Counted from the stretch's first letter, positions 36,079-47,739 are shown. The stretch: 64,000 nt of DNA from Elymus sibiricus (GCA_039707655.1 CM077675.1:419243162-419307161); one strand, 5' to 3'. The notes: generated by a model not told the origin, from the sequence alone. A program made the numbers and translations.

Positions 36079-38151
36079 TATACCATGTTCCGCACAAAAA
36101 GAATCAAATTCATTTGAGAAATACTCTCCACCACGATCGGATCTAAGCCTCTTGATCTTCCGATCAAGTTGGTTTTCCACTTCAGCTTTATAGATCTTGA
36201 AATAGTTCAAAGCCTCATCCTTAGATTTCAGAAGATACACGTGGCAGTATCTAGTGGAGTCATCAATCAACGTCATAAAATACTTCTTTCCACCTTTTGT
36301 CAAAACACCATTCATTTCACATAGATCTGAATGTATGAGCTCTAGTGGTGCAAGATTTCTCGTTTCCGCAGTCACATGAGACTTACGAGGTTGCTTAGCT
36401 TGCACACACACTTGACACTTAGATCCCTTGACAGTGGTGAAACTAGGGATTAAGTTTAACTTCGCTAGTCGCGACATGCAACCAAAGTTAACATGACAAA
36501 GACGTGAATGCCACACATTTGATTCACTATTGTTGCAAACATGATTAACAACTTTATTGCAAATGTCTGATAAGGATAAACGAAACAGGCCTCCTGACTC
36601 ATAGCCTTTACCAACAAAGGTTCCATACTTGGAAATTACAAATTTATTCGACTCAAAGACAAGCTTGTAGCCATCTCTACACAGAAGAGACCCGCTAACA
36701 AGATTTTTATTGACGGAGGGGACATAATGCACGTTCTTCAGCCGCACGATCTTCCCCGAAGTAAACTTCAGATCGACCGTGCCAACACCATGAACAGAAG
36801 CACTTGAACCGTTGCCCATCAGCACGGTGGAAGTCCCTGCGGTCTGATAAGACGAAAACATGGAAACATCACCGCATACATGCACATTAGCACCCGTGTC
36901 AATTAACCAATCAGGAGAATGACATACTGAAAGAATAGTAGGAAATATACCATACCCAGCATCCTTCATGTCAGTGTCTCCAATGACAACATTAGCGGTT
37001 TTGCCGCCTTTCCCAAGATGACGCTTGTCATAGCGATTAGGGCAACTAGGAGCCCAATGATCAGGATCTCCACACACATGACAAACACCTTTCTTCTTGT
37101 CATTCTTCTTCTTGAAGTTCGTGTGCTGTACAGCCTTGTTCTTCCCATCAAATTGTGCTTTACCATTAAACTTGCCCTTGTTCTTGAAGTTGTGGGGCTG
37201 GAAGTTTTTCTTCTGTACCAGATTGGCACTAGATCCTCCCTCAATTCCTCTAGCACGTGTATCCTTTGCTCTCGTCTTTTCTTCGACATCAAGAGTACCA
37301 ATGAGATCCGGGACGGAAAACTCCTGTCTCTTGTGTTTCAGAGAGGTAGCAAAGTTCCTCCACGTAGGAGGAAGCTTAGTGATGATGCCTCCGGCAACAA
37401 ACTTGTCCGGTAACATACAGTTGAAGTGCTCAAGTTCTCTAGCAAATGACTGTATCTCGTGAGCTTGCTCAACCACGGAGCGCTCTTCAGTCATCCTGTA
37501 GTCATAGAATTGTTCCATGATGTACAACTCAGTGCCGGCATCCGAGACCCCAAACTTGGCCTCGAGTGCGTCCCACATATCTTTTCCATTATCAATTGAT
37601 GCATAAGCATCAACTATGTTCTCACCAAGAACACTCAAGAGAGCAGCCTTAAACAGGGTATCCATTTTCTGGAAAACTTGCTCCTGTTGAGCATCATAAT
37701 CTCCTTCCGGTTTGCCAAGAGTGGCGGCATAGCAACTCATGGTTTGAAACCATAAGACTGCTCTCACGCGCCACCTCTTGTAGTGCACACCTTCAAACAT
37801 AGGAGGCCTCATAGATGCAGCAAAACCACTTGGGGTAAATTGCCTATAATAAGGTTTTTGGATTGTTGGATTAATGAGCAATTTACCAAATAATTTTACT
37901 AATAGAAATGGTAGATAAAGCATGACTAATACAGAATAGATAAAACAAATCATGCAATCTGCCAAAGAGAAGGTAAATAACATCTGCATATATGAACTAG
38001 AACCAAACAAATCTAGTGCAGGCACTAGGGCAGTAAACAGAACATCAAGTAGAAAGAGCATGTATACGTACGATGCAGGTGCAGCAGCAGAAGCACTGTT
38101 CTTGGGGTCAGCAGAAGCACTGTTCTTGGGGTCGACATCCTCGCCAGCCAT
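36079..38151 (-). pseudogene. Gag, protease and N-terminal integrase of the minus-strand Copia element
   Basis: Open from an ATG at 38151 inside the 5' LTR down to the Angela insertion point at 36083. In order it codes for: an Ala/Ser-rich N-terminus with DPKNSASA twice; a hydrophobic segment of about 75 residues; Gag (MRPPMFEGVHYKRWRVRAVL onward); a CCHC knuckle CHVCGDPDHWAPSC near 37080-37030; the aspartic protease WLIDTGANVHVC near 36900; the H-x-H...CxxC integrase zinc region near 36520-36400; and the first catalytic Asp of integrase with SDRGGEYF near 36140. The hydrophobic segment matches a possible intron (37844-38071; GTACGT donor, TTATTATAG acceptor) whose removal joins TC to G and gives ASQFTPSGFAASM. 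The frame is cut by the inserted element. Confidence 0.9.
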
Positions 38152-38867
38152 GTCGTAGAAGAGGTCGTCGACGTCGGGGAAGAAGTCGTCGTTGGGGAAG
38201 TGGTCGTCGTTGGTGTCCGGAGCGTCCGTGATGAACCAGTCAGTAGTCGCGCAGAGCGCTCCCCAAAAACCTTATCACCCTTCTCCCGTACAGGACTCAA
38301 AGAGGTGCGGTTTCGGAGGCCTACTGTCCCGACCTGCGGTGCACGCCGCAAGCCGGGATGGGGAAGATAGTGGCAGCAGCGCAGTGCTCAGGAACCGGTG
38401 GCGAGAGGAAGAAGTAGTTCTGGTGCATCTCTCTGAGAGGAGCGACCTCCCTTTTATAGGCACAAGAGAAGGAGAAGAGAGGGCAGCGACGGGAGGTGAA
38501 AAGAGAGAGGGAGACGAAGCAAACGGACTTCAGCCAAAGAGGCGTGCCGTTCGGATTCAGTGTCCACTACAGAAAAACGTTTCAGCTCCCGCGTGACCTC
38601 CCGTGGCGTGGCGTGGCGTGGCGTGGCGTGGCGAGGCGGCCGGCGGAGGAGGAGCGCGCGTGGATGTCCCTCTTGTTCTCATCCTCATACATGTGGGGAA
38701 AGAACCTCCCTTATAAAGAGGTCCAACTCCCTCTAAACTAGCAATGTGGGACTAAACTTTAGTTCCACCTCTTGCCTTGCACGAATGGGCTGCGTGGGCC
38801 TCTAGGATTTATTAGGAATTTCTGAAACTGCTATTGGGCTTGGCCCATAATAGACAAAATTCCAGCA
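37864..38867 (-). repeat. 5' LTR of the minus-strand Copia element, with Gag start inside
   Basis: TG...CA ends on the minus strand. TATA-like boxes lie at 38451-38460 (CCTATAAAAG) and near 38707-38716 on the minus strand. The first is about 300 nt upstream of the Gag ATG at 38151, which lies inside the LTR. Five GTGGC units occur at about 38602-38630. Confidence 0.9.
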
Positions 38868-38914
38868 GGCAGGGCCCCTGCTGGTCCCCCCCTGTCTCCG
38901 CCACTGGAGAGGAG

Positions 38915-40900
38915 AATAGGCCTCTTCAAAATTCTTGAAAATGTCTTCCTAAATATTAAGACAAACTAATGTCCCTTTTGTGTTTCAATTTTGTTCACGC
39001 AATTTTGAGACGGATTATTTGATAGCACAGCGAAAGAAGGACATCTGGTTGACCTGCTTGGCTCTCATTCTGGTTTGGCGTCAAATGAAAAACTCATACC
39101 ATTTTGGAAAATATTCCGACATCATAAAAATGTTGTGTACCAACCTTTTTTTCACACCGATGTCCATGGAATGAATTTCAAAAAGGAATATTCATGTGTT
39201 TAACCAACATGTTCATGTACTTTAGAAAAATATTCATGACCTTTAAACATGTTTATCTGTGTCAATGACCTGTAATATTACTTTTTTGAATAGCTAAAAG
39301 AGCTACATATAAAAAGACAACAAATTTAATATATTCAACATAAATTCAACTTATTATTGCGTATCAAAACATCTATAAATACTGAAAATATATGTTAATG
39401 AACAACAATATTTTTTACACATTATATGCAGATAACGCATAAGTCAAAGAAAATATATTTTTTGTCTGAAAAAAAGAAAGAAATCATGAAAATAAAATTA
39501 CTCATAAAAAATGTAAATAAAAAATAAAAATAAGTAGGAAAAACTAAACAAAACCAAAAAAGAGTATTAAAGAAATAAAAATGTAAAAATGAACGCAAAG
39601 GAAGAAAGAAGCCCCGCAAATAAAACTGACACGGGTTGTGCTCCCAATACATACGGGTATGTGGTCATGCGTATTTTGGACAATGAGGTTGGAATAAAAT
39701 ATTAGTGTTCTTGAGTATGAAACTATTGCAAGAATAAAAATAAAATATATGACAAAAAATGTAGATGATGTTTTAGAAAATGTTATTTCCTCATGTAAAG
39801 AATAACCATATTTCTCGAATTGGTATCGATGTTTTGATCATAAGTATTCAAGTGTTCATAAAAATGTTCTTGTATATATCATAGAAGATACTAATATATT
39901 TTATCTAAGGAAAACAAAGAAAAAAGGAATGAAATGAGAAAAACAACATTACTAGTCTATTTTTTTTTTTAGATAAACATTACTAGTCTAATGGCCCGCC
40001 ACATGTAGCCATTCTGGGTAACAACTTTAAGTGGACTTAAATATCTTACTGTTTTGAATCTGCAATGAAAAGAGGAGGCCCGATCCAAAAGTTCAGGCCC
40101 GTTACATGTTTGGTTTTTGCGACCGGCAAGTTCCGGTCCAGTTTTTCCTGACTATTTAGTTTTTCTTTTTCTTCTCAAAAAATAACAATTGTGTTATTAT
40201 TTTTTTTGCTGTTTATTTTACTAGTTTTTTATTTATTTTATTTTGAAAAAATCTATTTTGAAATTTTGAAAAAAAAACGTTTTTCAGATATATTTTTAAA
40301 ATAATCATATTTTCTAAAAAAATCGAGAATTTATATTTCTTTTCAAAATTCAAAAAATGTTCATGTTTTCAAAATTTGTTCCCAAATTCCAAAAATGATT
40401 GCGTTTTCAGAAAAAAATTAGAATTTAAATTTATTTTCATAAATTTAAAAACAAATGCCACTACCCTAACAGAGCCGGTTTGACCTTGTCGATGACAGCC
40501 GGAAAATCGTCGTGCATGTCACCCTAAGGACTAGTGCCCCGAAGCTGCAGTCGTGATTGTTGAACCTTGAATCGATCTGAACCATCTGATACCAAATCTG
40601 ATAGTTACATACGAACGATGAGAAACGGTAATCCCGCCGCCACAACGATTCGATAGAAATCTACGCTGAAATTTTGTCGGCTCTTTTTTGATGGACATAG
40701 TCGAGGACGATCGAAATCCGGAAGACCAGCTCCAATAAAGAGCCGTTGTCTGCCCAAATACATGATAAAAACAAGAAGATGCGACCTAAAATTCTCGGAT
40801 CATGTTTTTGAGTTTTTTACAGACGAAACTGATGCTCTTTACATTCTGCCGGCAGCAAATCCAACCCCTGTAACGAGTCACGAGACAACGCATCCTCTCT
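38915..40900. other. AT-rich repeat-like stretch, no gene
   Basis: Rich in A/T runs and ATGTTCATG-like words (39170-39250), with T and A homopolymers at 39961-39971 and 40198-40206. Similar in texture to 1-360. No supported coding sequence. 40460-40900 is more balanced and lies downstream of XTH gene B. Confidence 0.4.
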
Positions 40901-40943
40901 ACAGCTTACGCTACGCGTGAACGAGTTGATGGACGCCGTCCCA

Positions 40944-43900
40944 TCAGATCCTCCCGATGGGGATGATGCACTCGGTGGGGAACGCATGGGGGTACCGCTT
41001 CCGGTCGGCGCAGTAGTCGTAGGTCATGTAGTTCATGCGCACCCAGTTGAGCGTCATCCAGCTCCACCAGTCCAGCCGCTGCGTCATCCACGACGACGCC
41101 GACGACGGCAGGTGGTCGCCGCCGCACCGCGTGGGCGACGCCCCGCCTTGCCAGACGCAGGCGCTGCCGGCGCCGAACCGCCGGTACGCGGCCACGAACG
41201 GCGCCTCCGACCAGTCCGTCTTGACGCGGCCGCCCTGCGTCGCCCACTCCTCGGCGTTCCAGATGCTGGCGAAGACGTGCACCGGCTGCCGCGTCGGGAA
41301 CGGCACCCCGTTCGCCTCGTTGTTCTTGAACACCCGGATCGGCGTCCCGTCGATGTACAGGCTGCATTCGGTCAACAAGATCATGCATGCGTGTCAGGAA
41401 CTCATGCATGCGTTGATGGCGACGGGGAGAAATGATCCAAGGGAAGCGATCTGACGACGACGTACATGATGTTGAGCGGGTTCCACAGGATGGAGTAGGT
41501 GTGGAAGTCGGCGGTGGGGTCGAACCAGAGCACGAACTGCTGCTCCCGCTCGCCCTTGCCGTCGCTGAAGATGTTGGTGTGCAGGATGTAGGGCTCGCCG
41601 CTCACGTTGCCCAGGAACTCGAAGTCCACCTCGTCGTGCCGCGCGCCACCCGTGCAGATCTGCAACGTCCATCTTCTTCCTTAGTTATATAAAATGGAGC
41701 GCAAACAAGATTTAAACGTGGACACCATGACTACATATCCTGAAGAATACAGGATTCAGATGGTGTTTAGTGGGCCTTAGTGGAATCCACGTCTAAGAAA
41801 AAAAACCTGGCTAGTTCATGTCTAAGAATAACCTGCTTGTTCACCATGACTTCGTATGCTCGAGAAAATTACCCCTTTTCCCTCCTCAAAACGGCAGAAT
41901 AGTTTCAGATTCTGCCTCCTGAATAATGCAGAACCCAGACTCTATCTCCTGAAGAATACAGTATTCAGATGGTGTCTAGTCGGCCTTAGTGGGATTCACG
42001 TCCAGTGGCGGAGGTAGGGGGTGGACAGGGTGGGCCATGGCCCACCCTGAAATTGAGAAATAGCCTATAATACTGTAGCAGAAAGGCTAAAAAATATAAG
42101 AAAAAATAAATTTATATGTATAGTTGTACTATGGGCCCACCCTGACCCAGTGGGCTAGGTCTGCCACTGTTCACGTCTAAAAGACAGTCCTGGCTAGTTC
42201 ACCATGAATGTTTCTTTAATGCAATTCATGACTTAATTAAGCCAATGTACACCATGTATTAAAAGCTGGGATGTCTGCGAGGACGATGCTCTCTCTGTTT
42301 TTCTGAAAGGTGACGCTCTCACATTTTTCAAAAGAAAATGAAATGCTTTTTTTCCAACCGGGCTCACACCCCTTTCCATTAATCTTTTAACGGAAACACA
42401 TCAGTCAAGTCTGAGTTCCAGATACTCCGAAAGCCAACCAAATACGACCAAAAAGGAAACTAGCACCACATACGCTATCTAGGAGACTGAAAGGGGGTGA
42501 GCGAGCTGGTGCATCGACAGGAAACCCATCTGTGAATGCCTCTAAAATGAAACATTCACCGTGGGGCGAAAACCTGTCGACACAAACCATCACGCATCAG
42601 AGGACAACAGAAATACCACTAGACCGATCCACTCCTTGAGGAACTAACCGCAACTGCAAAATGGATCATAACCTCAGCAGGCATCAAACCCCAGTGAGAG
42701 AAACACATGACTTCCCGTTTTACCCAACCTGGGTTCCGCCACCCTGTCCCCACGTGATCCTGCTTCTTGAACGGTCAGTCAGCGAAGCCGCCACCTGCGC
42801 CATCATACGCACTCCCGCCTGAAGCTTATCCTTGTCATTGTCCTTCAGAAGTCCTTATTACGAGTACACCATATACTCCAACATAAAGCAGCCAGGATCA
42901 TCATATAAAATTTTTCGCCCCCAGGGAGAAATCTATATAACCAGGCCCAGGATTGCCAGATCGAGCGGGGGCAACAGGATGCACCTATAGCAAAACCTAC
43001 AGATCCCCAAACAGATCGAGCCAAAGCACACCCGAAAAACAGATGTTCTGCCGTCTCAACATTCTGACAAAAGGAGCATAAAGGATTCCCAGGCCAGTTC
43101 CTTCTCCTCATGTTGTCTCTAGTAAGAACAGCATTTTGGTACAGCTGCCACATGAAAATTTTAATTTTCAGAGGGATTTTAGCTTTCCACACCCATCTAT
43201 AATTAGGACCTGCAAGATCCTTTTCCAGCCATCTGTACACCGATTTGACAGAAAACAACTTATTAGAAGTATGTTTCCACACCACCTTGTCAGGAGTATC
43301 CGATAGAACCAAACTCTGAGCATCACCAACAATTCTTTCCCATTGATGAGCCAGTTCTCCAAAGAGGTTACGTCTAAATCTAATCACATAGTTTTTGTTA
43401 GAGAAGGCAGCAAGGGTGCACTCCTGATCATCACAAATATCAAAGAGCATAGGATATTTATCTTTTAAGGGTATGCCATCCGACCAGGGGTCATGCCAAA
43501 GTCTCATGAGACTCCCATCGTGGAGAATGATCTCCCTACCAGCCATATACACTTCCCTAACCTTCATGATTGCTTTCCAGCAAGGCGAGTCATTAAACCG
43601 GGGTTGAATATTCGCCACAGTTTTCCTCTTAAAATATCTTGCTCGCACAATTTGCTGCCATAAACCTCCCCCCGTTTCTAACTTCCACCACCACTTAACT
43701 AGCAAGCTAATATTCTGTTTATGAAGATCTTTAATACCCAGGCCCCCAATATTCTTAGAGCGGCAAACCCTAGCCCATTTAACCATATGGTACGCTCACT
43801 TTCTCCTACCTTTCCTCCAAAAAAATTGTCTGCGATGACCATTCATTTTCTCAACAAAGGTCTTGTTTAACAGGAACATAGACATAAAGAATGATGGAAC

Positions 43901-46468
43901 ACCATCTAAACTGGAATCAAGAAGGGTAAGCCTAGCACCAGAGGAGGCAGAGTAACCTATCCAGGCTGATAAGCGTTTGATCAGTTTGTCATCAAGAAAG
44001 TTCCAATCTGTTGTTTTCAGGTTAGCATATGTTACAGGAACCCCCAAGTATTTCATAGGAAGCTTACCCACTTGGCAGCAAAACATATCTGAATACATCT
44101 GATCAATGTTGTTATCTCCCCCAATAGTAAAAACCTCGCTTTTTTCAAAATTGATTTTCAAGCCTGACATCAGCTCGAACAAATAAAGGAGAAGTTTGAC
44201 ATTCAAAGCTTTTTCACTATCATGTGAAAAGCATATAACAGTATCGTCCGCGTACTGGAGGATCCCCACACCCCCCTCTATCAAGTCCGGGGCTAAACCT
44301 TGAAACAGATTATTGCGCTGGGCGGCCAACACCATCTTGGTGAGGCATTCCGCAGCCATATTGAACAGAAAAGGGGAAAAGGGATCTCCTTGTCGGACCC
44401 CCTTAGCACTTTGGATATACGGCCCAAGCTCATCATTGATCTTAACACTAACAGTGCCATTACAAAGAACCTGAGACACCCAACTGCACCATTTCTCACC
44501 AAAGCCTCTTTTGGCATGACAGTCAAGGAGAAAATCCCAGTTCACTTTATCATACGCTTTTTCAAAATCAAGCTTAAGTACCACCCCAACCTGCTTTTTA
44601 ACATGAGAATAATGCATAATCTCATGCAGAGACAAAATACCATCCATAATACTTCTACCCTTAATAAAGGCATTCTGCTGCACACTAAACAATTTGTGGG
44701 CGTAAATACTAACTCTCCTATCCATCACTTTTGTGATGAGCTTATAGGGACACCGCAGCAAGCAAATGGGTCTGTATTGTTGAATTTTGTTGGCCTCAAA
44801 TGACTTGGGAAGTAGAGTAATAATACCATAATTGAGCCTCTGGACATCTAGTTTCCCTTCATGAAACCACTCAAACATTTTGAATAAATCAGCATTCACC
44901 ACCTCCCAACAGTGCTGATAGAATTCCACAGGTATATTGTCTGGACCAGGGGCACGGTTAGTGTCCATAGAAAACAAGGCATCTTTGATTTCTTCTAAGG
45001 AAAAGGGCCTAGTCAGACAAATATTTTCCTCCTCGGTTAAGGATTCTGCTTCAGACCACAAGGAAGCATCAATAGAACATATATTGCCAGGTGCAGGACC
45101 AAAAAGATCTTTATAGAAGTTAGTGGCATGGGACAGGAGATTTTTAGTCCCTTCAATGATAACCCCTCCACATTCAAGAGAATGAATGGTGTTTTTCCTG
45201 CGTCTCCCGTTAGCAACCTTATGAAAAAAGTCAGTGTTGTTATCTCCTTTCAACAACCACCTTTCATGAGATTTTTGGTGCCAATATAGTTCTTCTTCCT
45301 CATACATAGTATATAGTTCTACCAAAATATCCAACTTCCTAACATAGGCTGCTCCACATAAATCTTCACTTTCTTCCAGCAACTCCAATTCCTGGAGTTC
45401 CAACTTGAGGATATTACGTCTAATTTTGTTACTACCAAAGATATTGGACCCCCAACCTTTAAAAAACTTCTTGACCCTTTTCAGCTTAATATTGAGCGTG
45501 TCAATAGGATCATCCGTATACGTAGGCTTCGACCAAATCCTATCAACTAAAGGGAGAAAGTCCGGGTTACTCAACCAGGTCACATCAAACTTGAAACATC
45601 TACTACCACTCGCTCTGGATGAAGCAACACCTCCATCTAACAGTAGAGGATTATGATCCAACCTTATGAAGAAAATGAAATGCTGGTATATGATTTACTA
45701 GGACATGTACATACACACAATAAGTGAAGTAGCACGGCAGGTCTGTGTAGCTACTGGTACTACTCCATTCATTGCAGAAACCCATCGAATTCATCAACAT
45801 TTATGCGTCAACCAGAACAGAATTCACTGCAGTTGGGCGTCAGTTAACCTCCAGATCGGCTAAGCTATGAGCTTCAGAATTCACACTTGTTTGCTCCGGG
45901 GACTACGTTAGCGACAGACAAACGCAGGGGACCAAACAAGACATTTTTCGCCTTAATCTGCTCGAGATTTTTTTACCATTGCTTTCTGAACCAAAATTCA
46001 CTCTAGGAACGACAAGTGTCGAACTCGTGTGGGTGCTGGTGGGTGTTCTCTGACCTCTGAACAGTGCCCACTCTTTTTTTACTGTACCAGTTAAACGAAA
46101 TGGCCAATGCCGGTAAATTTAGCAGACGGAAAACAAGAACAGAAATGCAATCGAACAGCAGAGAGATCCATGTATACACTTACGTAGAAGGAGGTGATGG
46201 TGCCGGCCGACTCGCCGGCGACGAGCCTGATGTCGAGGTCGAACCGCCCGAAGAGGTACCGGTCCTTGGACTGCAGCCTGGCCCCCGTCTCCCGGTCCAG
46301 CGCCAGCTCCACCACCCTGTCGTCGTCGAAGAAGCGCGCATTGCGCTCCCCCCACACGGCGTCGAAGTCCCGGTGCAGGCTCCGGCCGGCCTTCCCAGCG
46401 GCCGCCACCCGCGTAGCAGCCATGGCCACGGCCACGGTCAGCAGCCACCACATGGAGCCGCGCAGCAT
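40944..46468 (-). CDS. XTH: Xyloglucan endotransglucosylase/hydrolase, gene B (298 aa, 3 exons, 4.5 kb first intron)
   Basis: GH16 cell-wall enzyme, a likely tandem paralogue of gene A. Exons on the minus strand are 46468-46184 (285 nt), 41659-41466 (194 nt) and 41361-40944 (418 nt), with GTAAGT and GTACGT donors. The joined frame is 299 codons including the stop. A signal peptide of about 24 residues ([18 protein letters not shown]) leads in. The active site [10 protein letters not shown] is at about residues 104-113, followed by a glycosylation site NVS. The C-terminal part has the Cys pairs of the XET_C domain (CADRK...FPTEC). Exon 2 has exactly the length and phases of exon 2 in gene A. 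Intron 1 (41660-46183) holds a hAT MITE (42003-42169) and a 5'-truncated LINE (42348-45668), yet all exons stay open. A weak TTAAATT box lies near 46558-46564 on the minus strand. Confidence 0.92.
41737..42205. repeat. Local duplication in XTH intron 1
   Basis: The segment CCTGAAGAATACAGGATTCA...GGCCTTAGTGGAATCCACGTCTAAG at about 41739-41800 recurs at about 41948-42002 (CCTGAAGAATACAGTATTCA...GGCCTTAGTGGGATTCACGTC). The second copy is interrupted by the MITE at 42003 and goes on from 42170, including CCTGGCTAGTTCA in both copies. Confidence 0.75.
42003..42169. mobile_element. hAT-type MITE, 167 bp, inside XTH intron 1
   Basis: Left end CAGTGGCGGAGGTAG, right end reading AGGTCTGCCACTG. Perfect 8-bp duplication TTCACGTC (41995-42002 and 42170-42177). 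It shares the CAGTGGCGGA start with the elements at 23193 and 57900. Confidence 0.88.
42348..45668 (-). mobile_element. 5'-truncated LINE (about 3.3 kb) in XTH intron 1
   Basis: Flanked by a perfect 16-bp duplication AAGAAAATGAAATGCT (42332-42347 and 45669-45684). The 3' end on the minus strand is at 42348, with a short poly-A (T run on the plus strand). The body begins at the last motif of the endonuclease (DHNPLLL) and holds reverse transcriptase and zf-RVT. It is transcribed in the same direction as the XTH gene. Confidence 0.9.
42845..45661 (-). pseudogene. LINE ORF2: reverse transcriptase and zf-RVT, with one in-frame stop
   Basis: The open frame 45661-43796 covers the linker after the endonuclease and the whole reverse transcriptase: [60 protein letters not shown], and the catalytic LQYADDT. 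A TGA at 43796-43798 ends it. The same frame resumes at once and runs from ATG 43786 to 42845, with the LWHDPWSDG and [13 protein letters not shown] motifs and the zf-RVT Cys/His set ([17 protein letters not shown]). The stop is probably a decayed Arg codon (CGA to TGA). An RNase H domain is not present, and the endonuclease is almost wholly lost. Confidence 0.92.
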
Positions 46469-46564
46469 CTCTCCTGTGAATTTTTGAAATGGGGTGGCGA
46501 TGGACGGCGAGGTGTCGCGAGAAAGTGAGAAGAGTGGGGCGACGGGGGCTCACGCCCAATTTAA

Positions 46565-47340
46565 GGGCACCGTCGTGGTTGCTTTCGCCAAGTGCCAGCG
46601 GGTGCGGGGACGGGGACGGGGACGGGACGAGCCGGCATGGGCGTCGCTTTTATGTGGCCGCGGCCGTGTGGGCGTCCGTGGTGCCGCGTCGTGTCTCGGC
46701 AACACGACGGGGCTACAGAGTCGACGGCACCGGGGGATCGGATCCGTGGGACGTGCGGTATGCGATTGTATGGGTCGCGCTGGCTGATCTCGCCGGCAGC
46801 CGGCAGGTACTACGACGTGGCTGTACGATACGACGTGGCAGCGGCGTTAATGATAATCTTTCACGGTGGCGTGCTCAAAACGGGCGGGCTGCATGACTGA
46901 GATGAGTGCGCGGCTCGAAGCATCAGGCGGGGGATGTGATCTCGGCGGGCCGGCCGCGGCCGGTTGGTTCGGAGCTTTGAATGGGAATATCATCATCCCG
47001 GCTGGGTCGATCGAGCAGTGGCAAGCATTTACGTGCGCGGTGTAGGAGCCCTATCGACGGCGATCCGCGGGAACGGCCTAGGCTAGGGGCCTCGCGTGCG
47101 TGGTGCTACGGCGCCTTTCACATGCGCTGCGCCAGTGTGCCGTGTTCTTGATTTATGACCTCAAAAGAGCTAGCTTCTTCCTTTTTTCTTGCGGGTAAAA
47201 GAACTTCTTTCCTTCTTTTTTTTCTTTTTGAGATAGCTTTATTTATAGAGGTTTGAGATAGCTCATCATCCATGCCTGCTTGGTGTGACAGCAGGCATGC
47301 GCCCGCGGCTAGTTTGTGAATACGGGGTGAATGATTAAAT
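46565..47340. other. Upstream region of XTH gene B, no other gene
   Basis: GC-rich to 47100 with overlapping open frames on the plus strand that look like composition artefacts. It presumably holds the XTH B promoter. T-rich from 47170. Confidence 0.4.
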
Positions 47341-47355
47341 CCCGAATGTCATTTA

Positions 47356-47605
47356 CGTTTTTTTTTGTAACAAATATGACTCGTCTTTAATACTCGCGTG
47401 CAAAGTTTCAAGAAGGAAGGACTACCGAGGTATTTTCGACCGAAAAAAAAAAACAAATTGATAATGTATAAAATTTACGATCATTAGCAAAAAAATTCTT
47501 TTACTTTTCATATTTTTTGGAATTGCGATTTTTCTTTTGCTGAGGAGACCACGAGTCATTCCTCCGCAAACCTGCTAGGCCATATTTGTTGCAAAAAGAC
47601 TTCAG
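47356..47605. mobile_element. Possible MITE with AACAAATATG inverted ends
   Basis: Left TTTTTTTGTAACAAATATGAC, and the reverse complement of the right end TTTTTGCAACAAATATGGC. The ends mirror each other over about 20 bp. Target duplication not resolved; superfamily unknown. Confidence 0.45.
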
Positions 47606-47739
47606 AAAGTTTTGAGTCTTTTTTATTCTTTTAAGCCTTTTTTAATTCGGGTGCATTGGCCTCCATTTTCAAAGACCCGTAAAAGTAAGTATCACTCTCA
47701 AACAGCCCTCATCCGTCCGGACCATACAGTGCAGACGTA

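Larger units (their letters stand above)
23338..38867 (-). mobile_element. Copia LTR retrotransposon on the minus strand, split by the Angela-type element
   Basis: The element is flanked by a perfect 5-bp duplication GGCAG (23333-23337 and 38868-38872). Its LTRs are 37864-38867 (5' LTR, 1004 bp) and 23338-24395 (3' LTR, 1058 bp), each starting TGCTGGAATTTTGTC and ending TTAATCCAACA on the minus strand. A purine-rich tract CTGGTGGGGGAT precedes the 3' LTR. Without the 8.9 kb insertion it is about 6.6 kb. Domain order Gag, protease, integrase, reverse transcriptase, RNase H marks Copia. A canonical initiator-Met primer site is not visible next to the 5' LTR. Confidence 0.93.
23193..38906. mobile_element. 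hAT-type MITE (about 180 bp) that holds the whole nested cluster
   Basis: The left end is CAGTGGCGGAGCCAGG and the right end reads CCTGTCTCCGCCACTG, an inverted repeat. It is flanked by a perfect 8-bp duplication GAGAGGAG (23185-23192 and 38907-38914), the hAT signature. Without the Copia insertion at 23338-38867 and its 5-bp duplication the element is about 179 bp. A run of 18 G (23317-23334) lies just inside the left part. Two related MITEs lie at 42003 and 57900. Confidence 0.85.

Noticed and set aside
40906..41435. Long plus- and minus-strand frames over XTH gene B exon 3
   Set aside because: Shadows in other phases of the GC-rich exon; only the frame at 40944-41361 fits XTH.
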